The notes beneath the pieces were generated by a model that was not told the DNA's origin, ran no database searches, and worked only from the letters and a program-made list of their open reading frames with translations. A stretch of DNA of 64,000 bases. Origin: Armatimonadota bacterium (GTDB lineage: Bacteria; Armatimonadota; UBA5829; DSUL01). The stretch spans positions 2,062,162-2,126,161 of the forward strand of contig AP024674.1 in the NCBI GenBank assembly GCA_025998755.1, read 5' to 3'. A program made the translations under genes and the position numbers. This document shows positions 17,665 through 26,872 of this stretch, piece by piece. Each line of letters opens with the position of its first letter. Position 1 is the stretch's first letter.

Positions 17665-18363
17665 TCAGGGACGCCAGTTGGGATCCCACGGAGCCCAGTC
17701 GCTCCGCTTGACGTCGGTGTCCTTCACCCAGCGTGCGTGGCCGTCCGCAAAAGCGACGTTGGCGCCTCCGTAGTGGAAATATCGCAGGCGAAGCTCCGGG
17801 CTGTCAACGGGAGCCACCTGCTCCGGTTTCCAGATGTGCGTCCCGTTGAAGCCCTCCGCCACTGCAACAACGGAGGATGGACTGTACCGTCCGCCTTCGG
17901 GAGTGACCCCGAAGAGTCTGCCCTCCGGGGCTCCGTTCATAGTGAGGTTCCAGGCATAAGTCCCCCGGACGCCTCCCCGCTCGAACGGACGGGCGGGGTC
18001 CTGCGGCTTCTCCCAGAAGAGGAGCCCTTGCGGCTCGGGGGTGGGCCGCCAGGACGGGCAGATGAAGACGCCATCCTCGCGCGTGTAGCGCTGGAGCGCC
18101 ACCCACCAGTAGCCGTCGTCGTCGTCCTTGCTGGACGTGACGTCGTGGCAGACGGGATACCGTCCTTTGTAGTCCTGGGCATACATCATCACCGCCTGCG
18201 CCACCTGGCGCATATTGGACAGACAAGCTGTCGCACGCGCCCGTTCCCGGGCGCGCCCGTACACCGGGAACAGGATAGCCGCCAGCACCGCGATAATCGC
18301 TATGACGGCCAGAAGCTCTATCAGCGTGAACCCCCTGCTGGAGGAAAATCTCGAGTCCTTCAT
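17665..18363 (-). CDS. Prepilin-type pseudopilin with C-terminal DGH signature (copy B)
   Basis: A 232-residue paralogue of copy A at 10562. The leader ends at SSRG and the membrane helix is FTLIELLAVIAIIAVLAAIL. The shared stretches are CLSNM-QVA-AV-MY, PVCHD, GYWWVAL, VFICPSWRPTPEP, FERGGVRGTYAWN, VAEGFNG-HIWKPE and GGANVAFADGHARWV, ending DWAPWDPNWRP like copy A. ATG 18363 follows GGGAG at seven bases. It lies between the cysteine-rich gene B and the YHS lipoprotein gene. Role unknown; extracellular assembly is the family expectation. Confidence 0.85.
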   Translation of the reverse strand: MKDSRFSSSRGFTLIELLAVIAIIAVLAAILFPVYGRARERARATACLSNMRQVAQAVMMYAQDYKGRYPVCHDVTSSKDDDDGYWWVALQRYTREDGVFICPSWRPTPEPQGLLFWEKPQDPARPFERGGVRGTYAWNLTMNGAPEGRLFGVTPEGGRYSPSSVVAVAEGFNGTHIWKPEQVAPVDSPELRLRYFHYGGANVAFADGHARWVKDTDVKRSDWAPWDPNWRP

Positions 18364-18503
18364 TGTTTTCTCCCGAAATGCAACCATGTGCTGCGCGGTC
18401 GCGCATCGAGCACGCGACCGGCCTCAGGGGCGAATAGCCGCGAATCACTCTGCGACGATCGGGCCGCCGAGCGGCCCCCGGCAGAGGACGCGCCAAAAGG
18501 GAG

Positions 18504-18905
18504 TCAGGACTCGAAGGGAGGGGCGCGAAGTGACGGAGGGGATCGCCCGGAGAAAGGTTCTGGGACGAAAGAAGGGGCTGCAACGCGAAGGCCGGTCTCA
18601 GGTGCGGGGCACTGGACCGGCGCGGCAACCAGCACTCCAAACGCTGCAGGAGGTGCGTAGCGGGCGGCGGGGGTCTCATCCTGCGCCGCCTGCAGGCTGC
18701 ACCCGCAGGAACAGTCTTCTTGGTGCGAGACTTCAGGCCGGCTGGCCTCACAGCAGCTCGCCTGCCGGACAATGTCCGATCCGCTGGCCGCGCGGCAGCA
18801 GGCTGACATAGCCGGACCACAGGCGCAAGACGGAACGCTGACGACGGCTCCCGCCGCGGTCAGCAGAGCGATCAACAGCGCCAGAGCGGTCCGCAGGTAC
18901 TTCAT
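18504..18905 (-). CDS. Cysteine-rich exported protein (copy B), unknown function
   Basis: A 133-residue protein. A signal segment (LRTALALLIALLTAAGAVV) is followed by CAC, ACC, SCC and CSCGC clusters with interspersed histidine and acidic residues, then a Pro-rich tail ending PPSLRAPPFES. The plan and the SLRAPP ending match copy A at 11330. ATG 18905 (or GTG 18908) lies at the predicted transcription start, so the mRNA is probably leaderless. The longer ORF upstream would cross the promoter and is rejected. Metal binding is inferred from the cysteines and from the YHS lipoprotein in the same cassette. Confidence 0.65.
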   Translation of the reverse strand: MKYLRTALALLIALLTAAGAVVSVPSCACGPAMSACCRAASGSDIVRQASCCEASRPEVSHQEDCSCGCSLQAAQDETPAARYAPPAAFGVLVAAPVQCPAPETGLRVAAPSFVPEPFSGRSPPSLRAPPFES

Positions 18906-18914
18906 CACGATGCT

Positions 18915-18942
18915 ATTATACCACCGCAGCAGATAATGCGAA
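18915..18942 (-). promoter_or_regulatory. Promoter giving a leaderless mRNA for the cysteine-rich gene B
   Basis: On the minus strand TTCGCA (18942-18937), 16 bases, then a perfect TATAAT (18920-18915). Six bases separate it from GTG 18908 and nine from ATG 18905. It fires away from hemW. Confidence 0.6.
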
Positions 18943-19012
18943 GCATTTGTATGGTCCTCCGTGGCGGAGCAAACGCACGCGGGATACCATAAGCTGGAGA
19001 CTGCCACGAGAG

Positions 19013-20149
19013 ATGCGCTGTTCTGCGGCATACGTTCACATACCCTTCTGCGCGTCAAAATGTCCGTATTGCGATTTCAACAGCTACGCAGGCATCTCTC
19101 ACCTTGCCTCGCGCTATGTGGGTGCCCTCTGCCGGCAGATTCAAGAGAGTCCGCAGGCCGGCGACGGTCCGCTGCGGACAGTCTTCTTCGGAGGCGGCAC
19201 TCCCTCGCTTCTGCCTGCAGAATCGCTTGTGCAGGTTCTGGAGGCGCTCCGGAACCGCTTCGGGATTGCGGAGGACGCCGAGGTGACCCTGGAAGCCAAT
19301 CCGGAGAGCGCCGATCCGGAGAAGCTGGCCAGGCTCCGGCAGGGTGGCTTCAACCGCCTTAGCATAGGCGCGCAGGACTTCGACGATGATCTCTTGCGCG
19401 CGCTGGGCCGGGCGCACGACCATCGCCGGTTCCTGCAGGCCTTCCAGGATGCCCGCGCCGCCGGATTCGAGAACATCAGCTTCGACTTGATGTTCGCTCT
19501 GCCCGGTCAGACCCTGGACGGGCTCCGCCGGACGCTCGAGGCAGCCATTGGGCTCTGCCCAGAGCACATCTCGGCCTACTGTCTGACCATCGAGGAGGGC
19601 ACGGCCTTCCACCGCAGACGAGCAGCCGGACGCCTGGATCTGCCCGACGAGGAGGCACAGGCCGATATGTTCCTGCTGACGCGCTCCCTGCTGGAGGACG
19701 CGGGCTACGAGCATTATGAGATCTCCAACTACGCCCTCCCCGGCCGCCGCTGCCGTCACAACGAGGTCTACTGGAGGAACGAGCCGTACCGCGGGTTCGG
19801 ACCAGGCGCTGTGGAGTTCGTCGAAGGCAGGCGGGTGATGTGGGAGCGCGACCCAGCAGAGTTCATCCGGCAGGTGGAGGAGAGCGGCCGCGCCCGAGAG
19901 GTCTTCTCGGAGATGCTGCCCGCTGAGAAGGCCGCCGGAGAGTCTCTGATGCTGGCGCTCCGGACCGCCGACGGAGCCAACCTGGAGGAGCTCTCACGCC
20001 GGTTCGGCCTGGATGTCGAGAATCTCTTCCAGCCGGAGATCGAACGCTACACCGCTGCCGGTCTGCTGAACCGGAGCGGCTGCCGCATCCGCCTCACCCG
20101 CTCCGGACAACTGCTTGCCGACGAGGTGGCCGCCGCTTTCCTTCGCTAG
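19013..20149 (+). CDS. hemW: Radical SAM heme chaperone HemW
   Basis: A 378-residue HemN-like radical SAM protein. The cluster motif CASKCPYCDFNSY has phenylalanine after the third cysteine region, as in HemW, not the extra cysteine of HemN. VFFGGGTPSLL, LEANPES, NRLSIGAQDFDDDLLRALGR and the C-terminal LRTADGAN region are standard. HemW delivers heme to membrane enzymes; older annotation calls it oxygen-independent coproporphyrinogen III oxidase-like. Start ATG 19013 (MRCSAAYVHIPFC) fits family N-termini. It is divergent from the cysteine-rich gene B. Confidence 0.93.
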   Translation: MRCSAAYVHIPFCASKCPYCDFNSYAGISHLASRYVGALCRQIQESPQAGDGPLRTVFFGGGTPSLLPAESLVQVLEALRNRFGIAEDAEVTLEANPESADPEKLARLRQGGFNRLSIGAQDFDDDLLRALGRAHDHRRFLQAFQDARAAGFENISFDLMFALPGQTLDGLRRTLEAAIGLCPEHISAYCLTIEEGTAFHRRRAAGRLDLPDEEAQADMFLLTRSLLEDAGYEHYEISNYALPGRRCRHNEVYWRNEPYRGFGPGAVEFVEGRRVMWERDPAEFIRQVEESGRAREVFSEMLPAEKAAGESLMLALRTADGANLEELSRRFGLDVENLFQPEIERYTAAGLLNRSGCRIRLTRSGQLLADEVAAAFLR

Positions 20150-20162
20150 GGGGTGGGCGGTG

Positions 20163-21461
20163 TCACCGGCTCGCTGTCATCTCTGGGCCGGTCGCCGAGC
20201 CTTCCCACGCCACCGCCAGCAGAGCGCGCACCGGAGCCCCTTCAGGACCGGCCAGGCAGGATGAAACACCTTCAACCACGATGAATGCCCCCGGAGGCGG
20301 CAGGTTCATCTGCTCCACGAAGAGCACCCTGACCGCAGAGCTACCGTCGTTCAGTATAACAAAACGATCTCCCGTGTCGGAGGTCTCCTCCACCCTCCCG
20401 GCCACCCGCACCAATAGCCCGATATTGTTCACGCCCCGTCCCCCCACAACGCCGCGCTGCCCGCGCCCGGAGGCCGGATCGTAGCCAGCGTCGCCGCCCC
20501 CCAGATCCGCAATCCGCATCCCCAGCGGACGGACTGCAGCCAGCCCGCCAGGGTATGCCACCCATCCTTCGATGAATCGCTCACCGTGCTCGTTGGTTTT
20601 CAAGGTGCCGATGACACCCGCCTGCGTGCCGGCCGTTAGCCCGTGATTGGGGAGGCGCACCCGGATGCCGGACGAGCGGTCCGCGGCGGAGAGGTAAAAC
20701 ATATCGGGAAATGCGGCGCTGACGACACCGTGCCCCAAAGCGACGTCTTCGCCGTCCGGCCTGCTCTTCACGTCGCGCATCGCCATAGACTGCGCCGTCT
20801 GGACCGTGACCGACCATCGATGGACGGACCCACCCGTCAGCACAGTCTGATCGCCAGAGTTCACGGCCCACCAGGCGAATCCCAGCTGCATCGGAGGCGC
20901 ATGCGGCGAGAAGTCCGGACGCCCGGAGCGGCTCAGCAGCGTCCCACGCGATGAGAGTTCCATAAAGTCAAACGCGCGTAGGGAGGACATGGCCACCCGT
21001 GTCCAGGATGTGGTGGATGCGGAGAACCAGGGGCAAGGACCCGCCACGAAGATCCGCCCGTTTTGCCGGATGGCCGGCCCGAAACGGCTTGGCCCCATCT
21101 GCCCGAACGAGTCCCGAATGGTCATCCGGAACGACACCCGGCCAATCGCGCCGGATGTACTCGGGTCCACCACCGCCCCCCGCCGGAAGTGGACGACGCA
21201 GATGGCGGACGGACCGGGATTGAGCACCAGCGTGATGCCGCGGTAGGTCTCCGGTCGCCCCGGCATCTGCTCCCTGAGGCTGAATGCAAATCCGCCCGAT
21301 CCTGCCGACACGGTGACGAGATCCCAGTCCGGATTGTGGAAAGCGGTATCGTCGAACGAGATCTGAGCGGCACAGGCGAGCGACGGCAGAACCGCAGCCA
21401 CGGCGCAGTACTGCAGGAGTCTGGAGACGAGCGTGATGGTCTTGCGCACCGGAACGCGCAT
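20163..21461 (-). CDS. Secreted protein with tandem OB-fold-like repeats, unknown function
   Basis: A 432-residue protein with a signal peptide (VSRLLQYCAVAAVLPSLACA). Residues about 30-250 look like an all-beta domain of unknown type. The C-terminal part holds two OB-fold-like units: GHGVVSAAFPDMFYLSAADR with GTLKTNEHGERFI, and VRVAGRVEETSDTGDRFVIL with AFIVVEGVSS. Such secreted OB units are common in Armatimonadota but their ligands are not known. ATG 21461 is chosen because the upstream extension lacks coding character. It faces hemW tail to tail. Confidence 0.7.
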   Translation of the reverse strand: MRVPVRKTITLVSRLLQYCAVAAVLPSLACAAQISFDDTAFHNPDWDLVTVSAGSGGFAFSLREQMPGRPETYRGITLVLNPGPSAICVVHFRRGAVVDPSTSGAIGRVSFRMTIRDSFGQMGPSRFGPAIRQNGRIFVAGPCPWFSASTTSWTRVAMSSLRAFDFMELSSRGTLLSRSGRPDFSPHAPPMQLGFAWWAVNSGDQTVLTGGSVHRWSVTVQTAQSMAMRDVKSRPDGEDVALGHGVVSAAFPDMFYLSAADRSSGIRVRLPNHGLTAGTQAGVIGTLKTNEHGERFIEGWVAYPGGLAAVRPLGMRIADLGGGDAGYDPASGRGQRGVVGGRGVNNIGLLVRVAGRVEETSDTGDRFVILNDGSSAVRVLFVEQMNLPPPGAFIVVEGVSSCLAGPEGAPVRALLAVAWEGSATGPEMTASR

Positions 21462-21731
21462 ACGGCCTCTGGAACCTCTCCCGAGAGCAGGAAAGCTTGG
21501 AAAAGTTGTGCGTAATGTCCCAGGTCTGGTGGATTCCGGACGCACGACCGCCTGAGGGCCAGCACCCGGTTGAGGCGCACGTCTGCAGGATGCGCGGCTG
21601 GGAGGCGCCACCCCGTCTTCCCGGCCAGCCCGGGCATCCCCACTCAGCGGATTCGGGCAACCCCAGCATACCGGCCCGGGGGCGGGGTGTCAAGAGGATC
21701 GTGGGGAAAATGAAAGCCAGAAGAGGAAGAC

Positions 21732-21805
21732 AAGCCGGCGAAGGGACTCGAACCCCCGACCCGCGCATTACGAATGCGCTGCTCTACCAGCTGAGCTACG
21801 CCGGC
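21732..21805 (-). tRNA. tRNA-Thr (CGT)
   Basis: Acceptor GCCGGCG/CGCCGGC, anticodon stem GCGCA/TGCGC with loop TTCGTAA (anticodon CGT), T loop TTCGAGT. CCA not encoded. Confidence 0.95.
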
Positions 21806-21839
21806 TAGCGCCCTCCGGCCACTACCGGGGAGCAGAACA

Positions 21840-21912
<73 letters not shown>

Positions 21913-22001
21913 ATACCTCTCCCGGTTCGGCAAAGGATCCCGGACCAGTAATCCTGGCGTCACCAGGTTTTCCCTGCAGCCGGAGGGAATAGCGTCGGAA
22001 A

Positions 22002-22075
22002 CGGGGATGACGGGACTTGAACCCGCGGCCTCTGCCTTGACAGGGCAGCGCTCTAACCGTCTGAGCTACACCCCC
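22002..22075 (-). tRNA. tRNA-Asp (GTC)
   Basis: Acceptor GGGGGTG/CATCCCC, anticodon stem CTGCC/GGCAG with loop CTGTCAA (anticodon GTC), T loop TTCAAGT. CCA not encoded. It is the first of three tRNAs read right to left (Asp, Phe, Thr). Confidence 0.94.
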
Positions 22076-22318
22076 GCGAAACTCCCGCGGCGCGCTTTGC
22101 GCGCACCGGACCGTCCCCGGGAAATGCTCGCCGGGGTCCTGCCTCCCGCAGGCCGGTCGTGGAACACCATATCTTACCGCAGTCTTCGCAGAGCGTCAAC
22201 GCCGGACCCATATTGCAGGATGGCTGCACCACGGCAGGCAGCCAGAGAAATGATTCCACATCCGGCGGGTGATCAAGCACGGCCAACGACCACCGTCAGC
22301 AGAATCCGGCTCCCGCTG

Positions 22319-23971
22319 TTACACCTCCATGATCACCGGAATGATCACCGGACGGCGGCGGGTGCGTGAGTTGACGAACTTCGCCAGGCCGCTCCGCACA
22401 TCCTGCCCCGCGATTGAGCGGTCGCTTGCGCTGTCCGGCGGCAAAGCCAGGATGATGTCCCGCACCACCTCCCGCGCCTCGGCCAGGAATGCCTCCTCAT
22501 CGTCCATAAAGCCGCGTGACAGCAGGTCCGGACCCGCCAGCAGCTCGCCCGTCTTGCGGTCCACCGAAGCCACCACCACCAGCACCCCGTCAGACGCCAG
22601 ATGGCTCCTGTCGCGCAGGGCCACGTCCCCTACGTCGCCGACGCCCAGACCGTCCACCATGACGCTGCCGCAGGACTGCAGCTTGCCCGCCACCCGCGCC
22701 GAATGCGGCGTGAACTCCACGATGTCGCCAATCTCAGCGGGGATGATGTCCGAGACGCGGTAACCCGTCTCGCGCAGCAGTTCGGCATATTTGACCAGGT
22801 GCCGGTACTCTCCGTGGATGGGCACCACATACTTCGGGCGGGTCAGGTTCACCATCAGCCGGAGTTCCTCCCGGTGCGCGTGGCCGGACACATGCACCGG
22901 CTCCACCTCGTCGTAGATGACCTGCGCGCCGCGCTTGAACAGGTTGTTGATGACCCGCTGAACCAGGTTCTCGTTCCCCGGAATGGGACGCGCCGAGATG
23001 ATGACCGTATCCCCCTCCTGAATGCGGATCTTCCTGTGGTCGTCCATGGCCAGCCGGGAGAGAACCGAAAGCGGCTCGCCCTGGCTCCCGGTGGTCATAA
23101 TGGTCACCTGATAGGGCTCCCGGCTCTCTATCTGCCGGATATCCAACAAGGCCCAGTCCGGCACCTGAAGATACCCCAGCGAGCGGGCGGTGGCGACGTT
23201 CTGCTCCATGCTGCGCCCGATGACCGCCATTTGCCGGTTATACTTGATGCTGATATCCGCAACCTGCTGGATGCGGTGGATGTTGGAAGCAAAGCAGGCC
23301 ACGATGATGCGCCCGTTGGAGCGCGCGAAGATCCGGTCGAACGTGTCGCTCAGCATCCGCTCGCTGCGGCAGAAACCGGGGCGCTCCACATTCGTGCAGT
23401 CGCTCATCAGTGCCAGCACGCCGCTTCTGCCCAGCTCCGCCAGCCGGTGCACGTCCGTATGTCTGCCATCCACGGGGGTGGGGTCGAACTTGAAATCGCT
23501 GGTGTGCAAGAACACCCCGGCCGGAGAGTGCACCGCCAGCGCGCAGGAATCCGGGATGGAATGAGAGACCGCGATGAACTCCACCTCGAATGGCCCGGCC
23601 GGCACGCGGTCCCCGGCCTGCACCTCGTTCAGCGCCGCATCCTCGATGCCGTGCTCGTCCAGCTTCGGACGCACCAGTCCCAGCGTCAGCCGCGTGCCCC
23701 ACACCGGGACGCTGAGCTGCTTCAGAAGATAGGGAAGCGCCCCGATGTGATCCTCGTGCCCGTGCGTGAGAAACACGCCCTCCACGCGATCGGCGTTCTC
23801 TATCAGCCAGGAGAAGTCCGGGATGACAATATCCACCCCGTACATCTCCTCGTCGGGGAACTTGAGACCGGCATCCATCACGATGATGCGGCCATCGTAC
23901 ATCAGCGCGGTCATGTTCTTGCCGATCTCACCTACCCCACCCAGGGGCACCAGTGTCAGTGTGTCGCTCAC
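22319..23971 (-). CDS. rnj: Ribonuclease J
   Basis: A 550-residue metallo-beta-lactamase/beta-CASP ribonuclease with 5'-exo- and endonuclease activity in RNA decay and maturation. The zinc motif THGHEDHIGALPYLL, the ISVSHSIPDSC-like region, SDCTNVERPG and the beta-CASP motif HVSGHAHREEL are clear. GTG 23971 has GAGGAG five bases upstream. It is the last gene of the M16-dapB-asd-dapA-rnj order also seen in Firmicutes, 140 bases downstream of dapA. Confidence 0.94.
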   Translation of the reverse strand: MSDTLTLVPLGGVGEIGKNMTALMYDGRIIVMDAGLKFPDEEMYGVDIVIPDFSWLIENADRVEGVFLTHGHEDHIGALPYLLKQLSVPVWGTRLTLGLVRPKLDEHGIEDAALNEVQAGDRVPAGPFEVEFIAVSHSIPDSCALAVHSPAGVFLHTSDFKFDPTPVDGRHTDVHRLAELGRSGVLALMSDCTNVERPGFCRSERMLSDTFDRIFARSNGRIIVACFASNIHRIQQVADISIKYNRQMAVIGRSMEQNVATARSLGYLQVPDWALLDIRQIESREPYQVTIMTTGSQGEPLSVLSRLAMDDHRKIRIQEGDTVIISARPIPGNENLVQRVINNLFKRGAQVIYDEVEPVHVSGHAHREELRLMVNLTRPKYVVPIHGEYRHLVKYAELLRETGYRVSDIIPAEIGDIVEFTPHSARVAGKLQSCGSVMVDGLGVGDVGDVALRDRSHLASDGVLVVVASVDRKTGELLAGPDLLSRGFMDDEEAFLAEAREVVRDIILALPPDSASDRSIAGQDVRSGLAKFVNSRTRRRPVIIPVIMEV

Positions 23972-24111
23972 TTCATCTCCTCGTTGCCGGTTGCCGCACC
24001 TCCACAGTCCCAACCCTCACCAGAGGAAAGCCCGGCCACGTTCCGCCAGAGTTGCGGAGAGCGCGGCCGGGCCCGCATCACGGCAATATCTTGCTGGGTC
24101 GCCCGCAGCGC

Positions 24112-25017
24112 CTAAGCCTTGCGGGGCAGGTCCACTCCCTCTTCCAGGGCATCCATCGCCTCCCGGATCCGCTGCACCTCTGCATCGGTGGCCTCCACCA
24201 GGGGAAGCCGAACCCCACCACAGTCCCATCCGGCCAGCCGCAGCGCCGCCTTCACGGGAACGGGGTTCGTGGTGATGAACAGGGACTTGAAGAACGGGAA
24301 CAGGCTCCTGTTCCGCCGGGCGGCCTCTGCGACGCGGCCCTCCAGGAAATCGCGGACCATTTGCTGGATCTGGCGGCTGACCAAATGTCCCGCCACGCTG
24401 ACCACTCCCACTGCGCCAACCGCCATCATCGGCAGCGTGATGCTGTCGTCCCCACTGTAGACCGCGAAATCCTCAGGAACGCGCGAGATGACGTCCGTCA
24501 CCTGGTCCAGATTGCCGCAGGCTTCCTTGATGCCCACGATCCGCTCATGCTGCGCCAGCCGGGCCGTGGTGGCCGGCTCCATGTTCACGGCGCAGCGGCC
24601 CGGGATGTTGTAAAGGATGATGGGCAGCCGGGTATTCTCCGCCACGTGCCAGAAATGCTGGAACAGCCCCTCCTGCGAGGGCCGGTTGTAGTAAGGAGCA
24701 ACCAGCAGCACGGCGTCGCAGCCGGCCTCCTCGGCATAATGGCACAGCTCCAGACACTCCGCGGTGGAGTTTGCTCCAGCCCCGCCGATGACCGTGCCCC
24801 TGTCGCCCACCGCCTCGCGCACGGCCCGGAACAGTTGCGCCTGCTCCGCCATGGTGATGGTGGCGGACTCGCCCGTCGTGCCCGCCACCACAACACCGTC
24901 CGATCCGGACTCGATGATGGCCCGTGCCAACTCTCCGGCCCTTTCATAGTCCATGGAAAGATCGGACCGGAATGGTGTCACCATCGCCGTAAGAACACGA
25001 CCGAACCGCGGATTCAT
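24112..25017 (-). CDS. dapA: 4-hydroxy-tetrahydrodipicolinate synthase DapA
   Basis: A 301-residue TIM-barrel aldolase. It condenses pyruvate with aspartate semialdehyde, the first committed step to diaminopimelate. The Schiff-base lysine lies in VGIKEACGNL; the GTTGESATI substrate loop and YYNRPSQEGLFQHF with the tyrosine relay are present. Start ATG 25017 overlaps the asd stop by four bases (ATGA), so the two are coupled. The 30 upstream in-frame codons belong to the asd region. Confidence 0.95.
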   Translation of the reverse strand: MNPRFGRVLTAMVTPFRSDLSMDYERAGELARAIIESGSDGVVVAGTTGESATITMAEQAQLFRAVREAVGDRGTVIGGAGANSTAECLELCHYAEEAGCDAVLLVAPYYNRPSQEGLFQHFWHVAENTRLPIILYNIPGRCAVNMEPATTARLAQHERIVGIKEACGNLDQVTDVISRVPEDFAVYSGDDSITLPMMAVGAVGVVSVAGHLVSRQIQQMVRDFLEGRVAEAARRNRSLFPFFKSLFITTNPVPVKAALRLAGWDCGGVRLPLVEATDAEVQRIREAMDALEEGVDLPRKA

Positions 25018-26036
25018 CGTCTCAGCCACCCTCTCTCGACCGCGATCTCCGCGATCTGCACCGCATTCGTGGCCGCTCCCTTGCGGATGTTGTCGGCCAC
25101 CACCCACAGATCCAGCGCGTTCGGGTTGCCCGGATCCTGGCGAATACGCCCGACGAATGTCTCGTCGCGCCCCTCCACCTCCAGCGGCATCGGATACTTG
25201 CCGGCCGCCGGATCATCTATGACGACGATCCCTTCCTGAGCCGCCAAAAGCTCGCGAGCCTCCTCTGGGGAGATGGGCGACTCGAACTCCACGTTTATGG
25301 CCTCGCTATGTCCGCGGCGCACGGGCACGCGAACGCAGGTGGCGGAGACTTTCAGGTCCGGCATCCCGAAGATCTTGCGCGTCTCCTTGATCATTTTGAT
25401 CTCTTCGCCGTAGTAGCCCGGGAACTCGTCCTTCAGGCTGCTGATCTGCGGGATGAGGTTCAGGAAGATCTGATACGGATACTGCTCCACCTTCAGCGGC
25501 TCACCCGCGGCGTAGGCGCGCACCTGCTCCTCCAGCTCGCGCACCGCGGCCTGGCCGCTGCCGGAGACGCTCTGATACGTGGAGACCACGATCCGCTTCA
25601 TCCGTGCCTTTCTGTTCAGCGGAGCAAGCGCCGCCACCATCTGGATGGTGCTGCAGTTGGGATTCGCGACGAAGCCCTGATGACCGGCGATGGCATCGGC
25701 GTTGGCCTCGGGGACCACCAGCGGGACGCGGTCGTCCATGCGGAAGTCATCGCCGTTGTCCACCACGAAGCAGCCGCGCTTCACGGCCTCCCAGCCGAAC
25801 GTCTGGCTGGCGCCTTTCTCCCCCTCCGTCCCGGCGAAGAAGGCGATGTCCATCCCCTCGAAGGCGTCCGCAGTGGTGGGCCGCACGTGGTACTCCTCCC
25901 CGTCTATCACCTGTGTGCGCTCGCTGCGCGCCAGCACGGTGATGCTCTTCGCGGGGAAGTTGCGCTTCTTCAGCACGTGCACCATCTGCTCGCCGACCAG
26001 ACCGGCGCCCACCACGACAACGTTGTAGCCTTCCAT
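25014..26036 (-). CDS. asd: Aspartate-semialdehyde dehydrogenase
   Basis: A 340-residue enzyme reducing aspartyl phosphate to aspartate semialdehyde with NADPH. The Rossmann glycine motif is GAGLVGEQM; the catalytic cysteine is in FVANPNCSTIQM; the substrate arginine and histidine lie in VRVPVRRGHSEAINVEF. It connects lysC (elsewhere in the window) to dapA. Stop overlaps dapA's start. The 71-base gap to dapB is the only real break in the unit. Confidence 0.95.
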   Translation of the reverse strand: MEGYNVVVVGAGLVGEQMVHVLKKRNFPAKSITVLARSERTQVIDGEEYHVRPTTADAFEGMDIAFFAGTEGEKGASQTFGWEAVKRGCFVVDNGDDFRMDDRVPLVVPEANADAIAGHQGFVANPNCSTIQMVAALAPLNRKARMKRIVVSTYQSVSGSGQAAVRELEEQVRAYAAGEPLKVEQYPYQIFLNLIPQISSLKDEFPGYYGEEIKMIKETRKIFGMPDLKVSATCVRVPVRRGHSEAINVEFESPISPEEARELLAAQEGIVVIDDPAAGKYPMPLEVEGRDETFVGRIRQDPGNPNALDLWVVADNIRKGAATNAVQIAEIAVERGWLRR

Positions 26037-26107
26037 CTCGATGTTGCTCCGTTCGGTATAGGAATTGCGGCGTCCGCCCTGATGGATCGCCGCGCGTTCA
26101 GAACAGT

Positions 26108-26872
26108 TTATTCGAAAAGAAGCGCTTCCAGCCCGAAAACCAGCCCCCGCTGCTCGCGGATCCGGCGGATGGCCAGAATGACCCCCGGCATGAAGCTCTT
26201 GCGGTCCAGAGAATCGTGCCGGATGGTAAGCACCTCTCCGGGATTTCCGAAAACAACCTCCTGATGGGCGACGAATCCCGGCATCCGGACACTGTGGATT
26301 TGTACGCCGCCGCGGTCCAGTCCGCGGGAAGGCTGTCCCACTCCCGGTCCGGGGGATCCGCTCCAGCTGGAAGCGACCCGGTCCGCCGTCATCAGGGCCG
26401 TCCCGGAAGGCGCGTCCAGCTTGCGGTCATGGTGAAGCTCGATGATCTCCGCGCCCTGAAAGAACCGGGCAGCCTCCTGGGCGAAGCGCATCATCAGCAC
26501 CGCACCCATCGCGAAGTTCGGGGCGATGAGCAGGCCCAGGTTGCGTGATCTTGCAAGCTCGCCCAGCCGTTCACGCTCGTCCTCCGCAATACCGGTGGTT
26601 CCCACCACACAGTGCGCCCCCGCCTCCAGCGCGGCGCGGATATTGCCCGGCGCCGCAGCGGGAACCGTGAAGTCAACCACAACCTGTGGATGGACCTCCC
26701 GCAGCATCTCCTCCACCGACGCGGAACAGAACGCCCCTTCAGGGCCATCACCCTGGAACTGCGGATCGGCTCCGCCCGCGAAGGTCATCCCCTCCGCATC
26801 ACTGACCGCCCGGACCACCTCGGCTCCCATCCTGCCCAGGAACCCGCAGACCCCGACAAGGATATCGCTCAC
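26108..26872 (-). CDS. dapB: 4-hydroxy-tetrahydrodipicolinate reductase DapB
   Basis: A 254-residue enzyme that reduces the DapA product to tetrahydrodipicolinate. The cofactor motif is VGVCGFLGRMGAEVV. The catalytic signature EIIELHHDRKLDAPSGTA includes the His-His pair and lysine, and VVGTTGI and FVAHQEVVFG are present. Start GTG 26872 overlaps the stop of the M16 peptidase gene (GTGA). A longer in-frame extension upstream overlaps that gene and has no homology. Confidence 0.95.
   Translation of the reverse strand: MSDILVGVCGFLGRMGAEVVRAVSDAEGMTFAGGADPQFQGDGPEGAFCSASVEEMLREVHPQVVVDFTVPAAAPGNIRAALEAGAHCVVGTTGIAEDERERLGELARSRNLGLLIAPNFAMGAVLMMRFAQEAARFFQGAEIIELHHDRKLDAPSGTALMTADRVASSWSGSPGPGVGQPSRGLDRGGVQIHSVRMPGFVAHQEVVFGNPGEVLTIRHDSLDRKSFMPGVILAIRRIREQRGLVFGLEALLFE

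Noticed and set aside
22601-24115. A 504-codon plus-strand ORF
   Set aside because: Antisense shadow of ribonuclease J caused by high GC at third positions; His/Arg/Gln-rich without motifs. The long antisense ORFs at 6422-7840, 10316-11815, 49236-50798 and 62327-63979 were rejected for the same reason.
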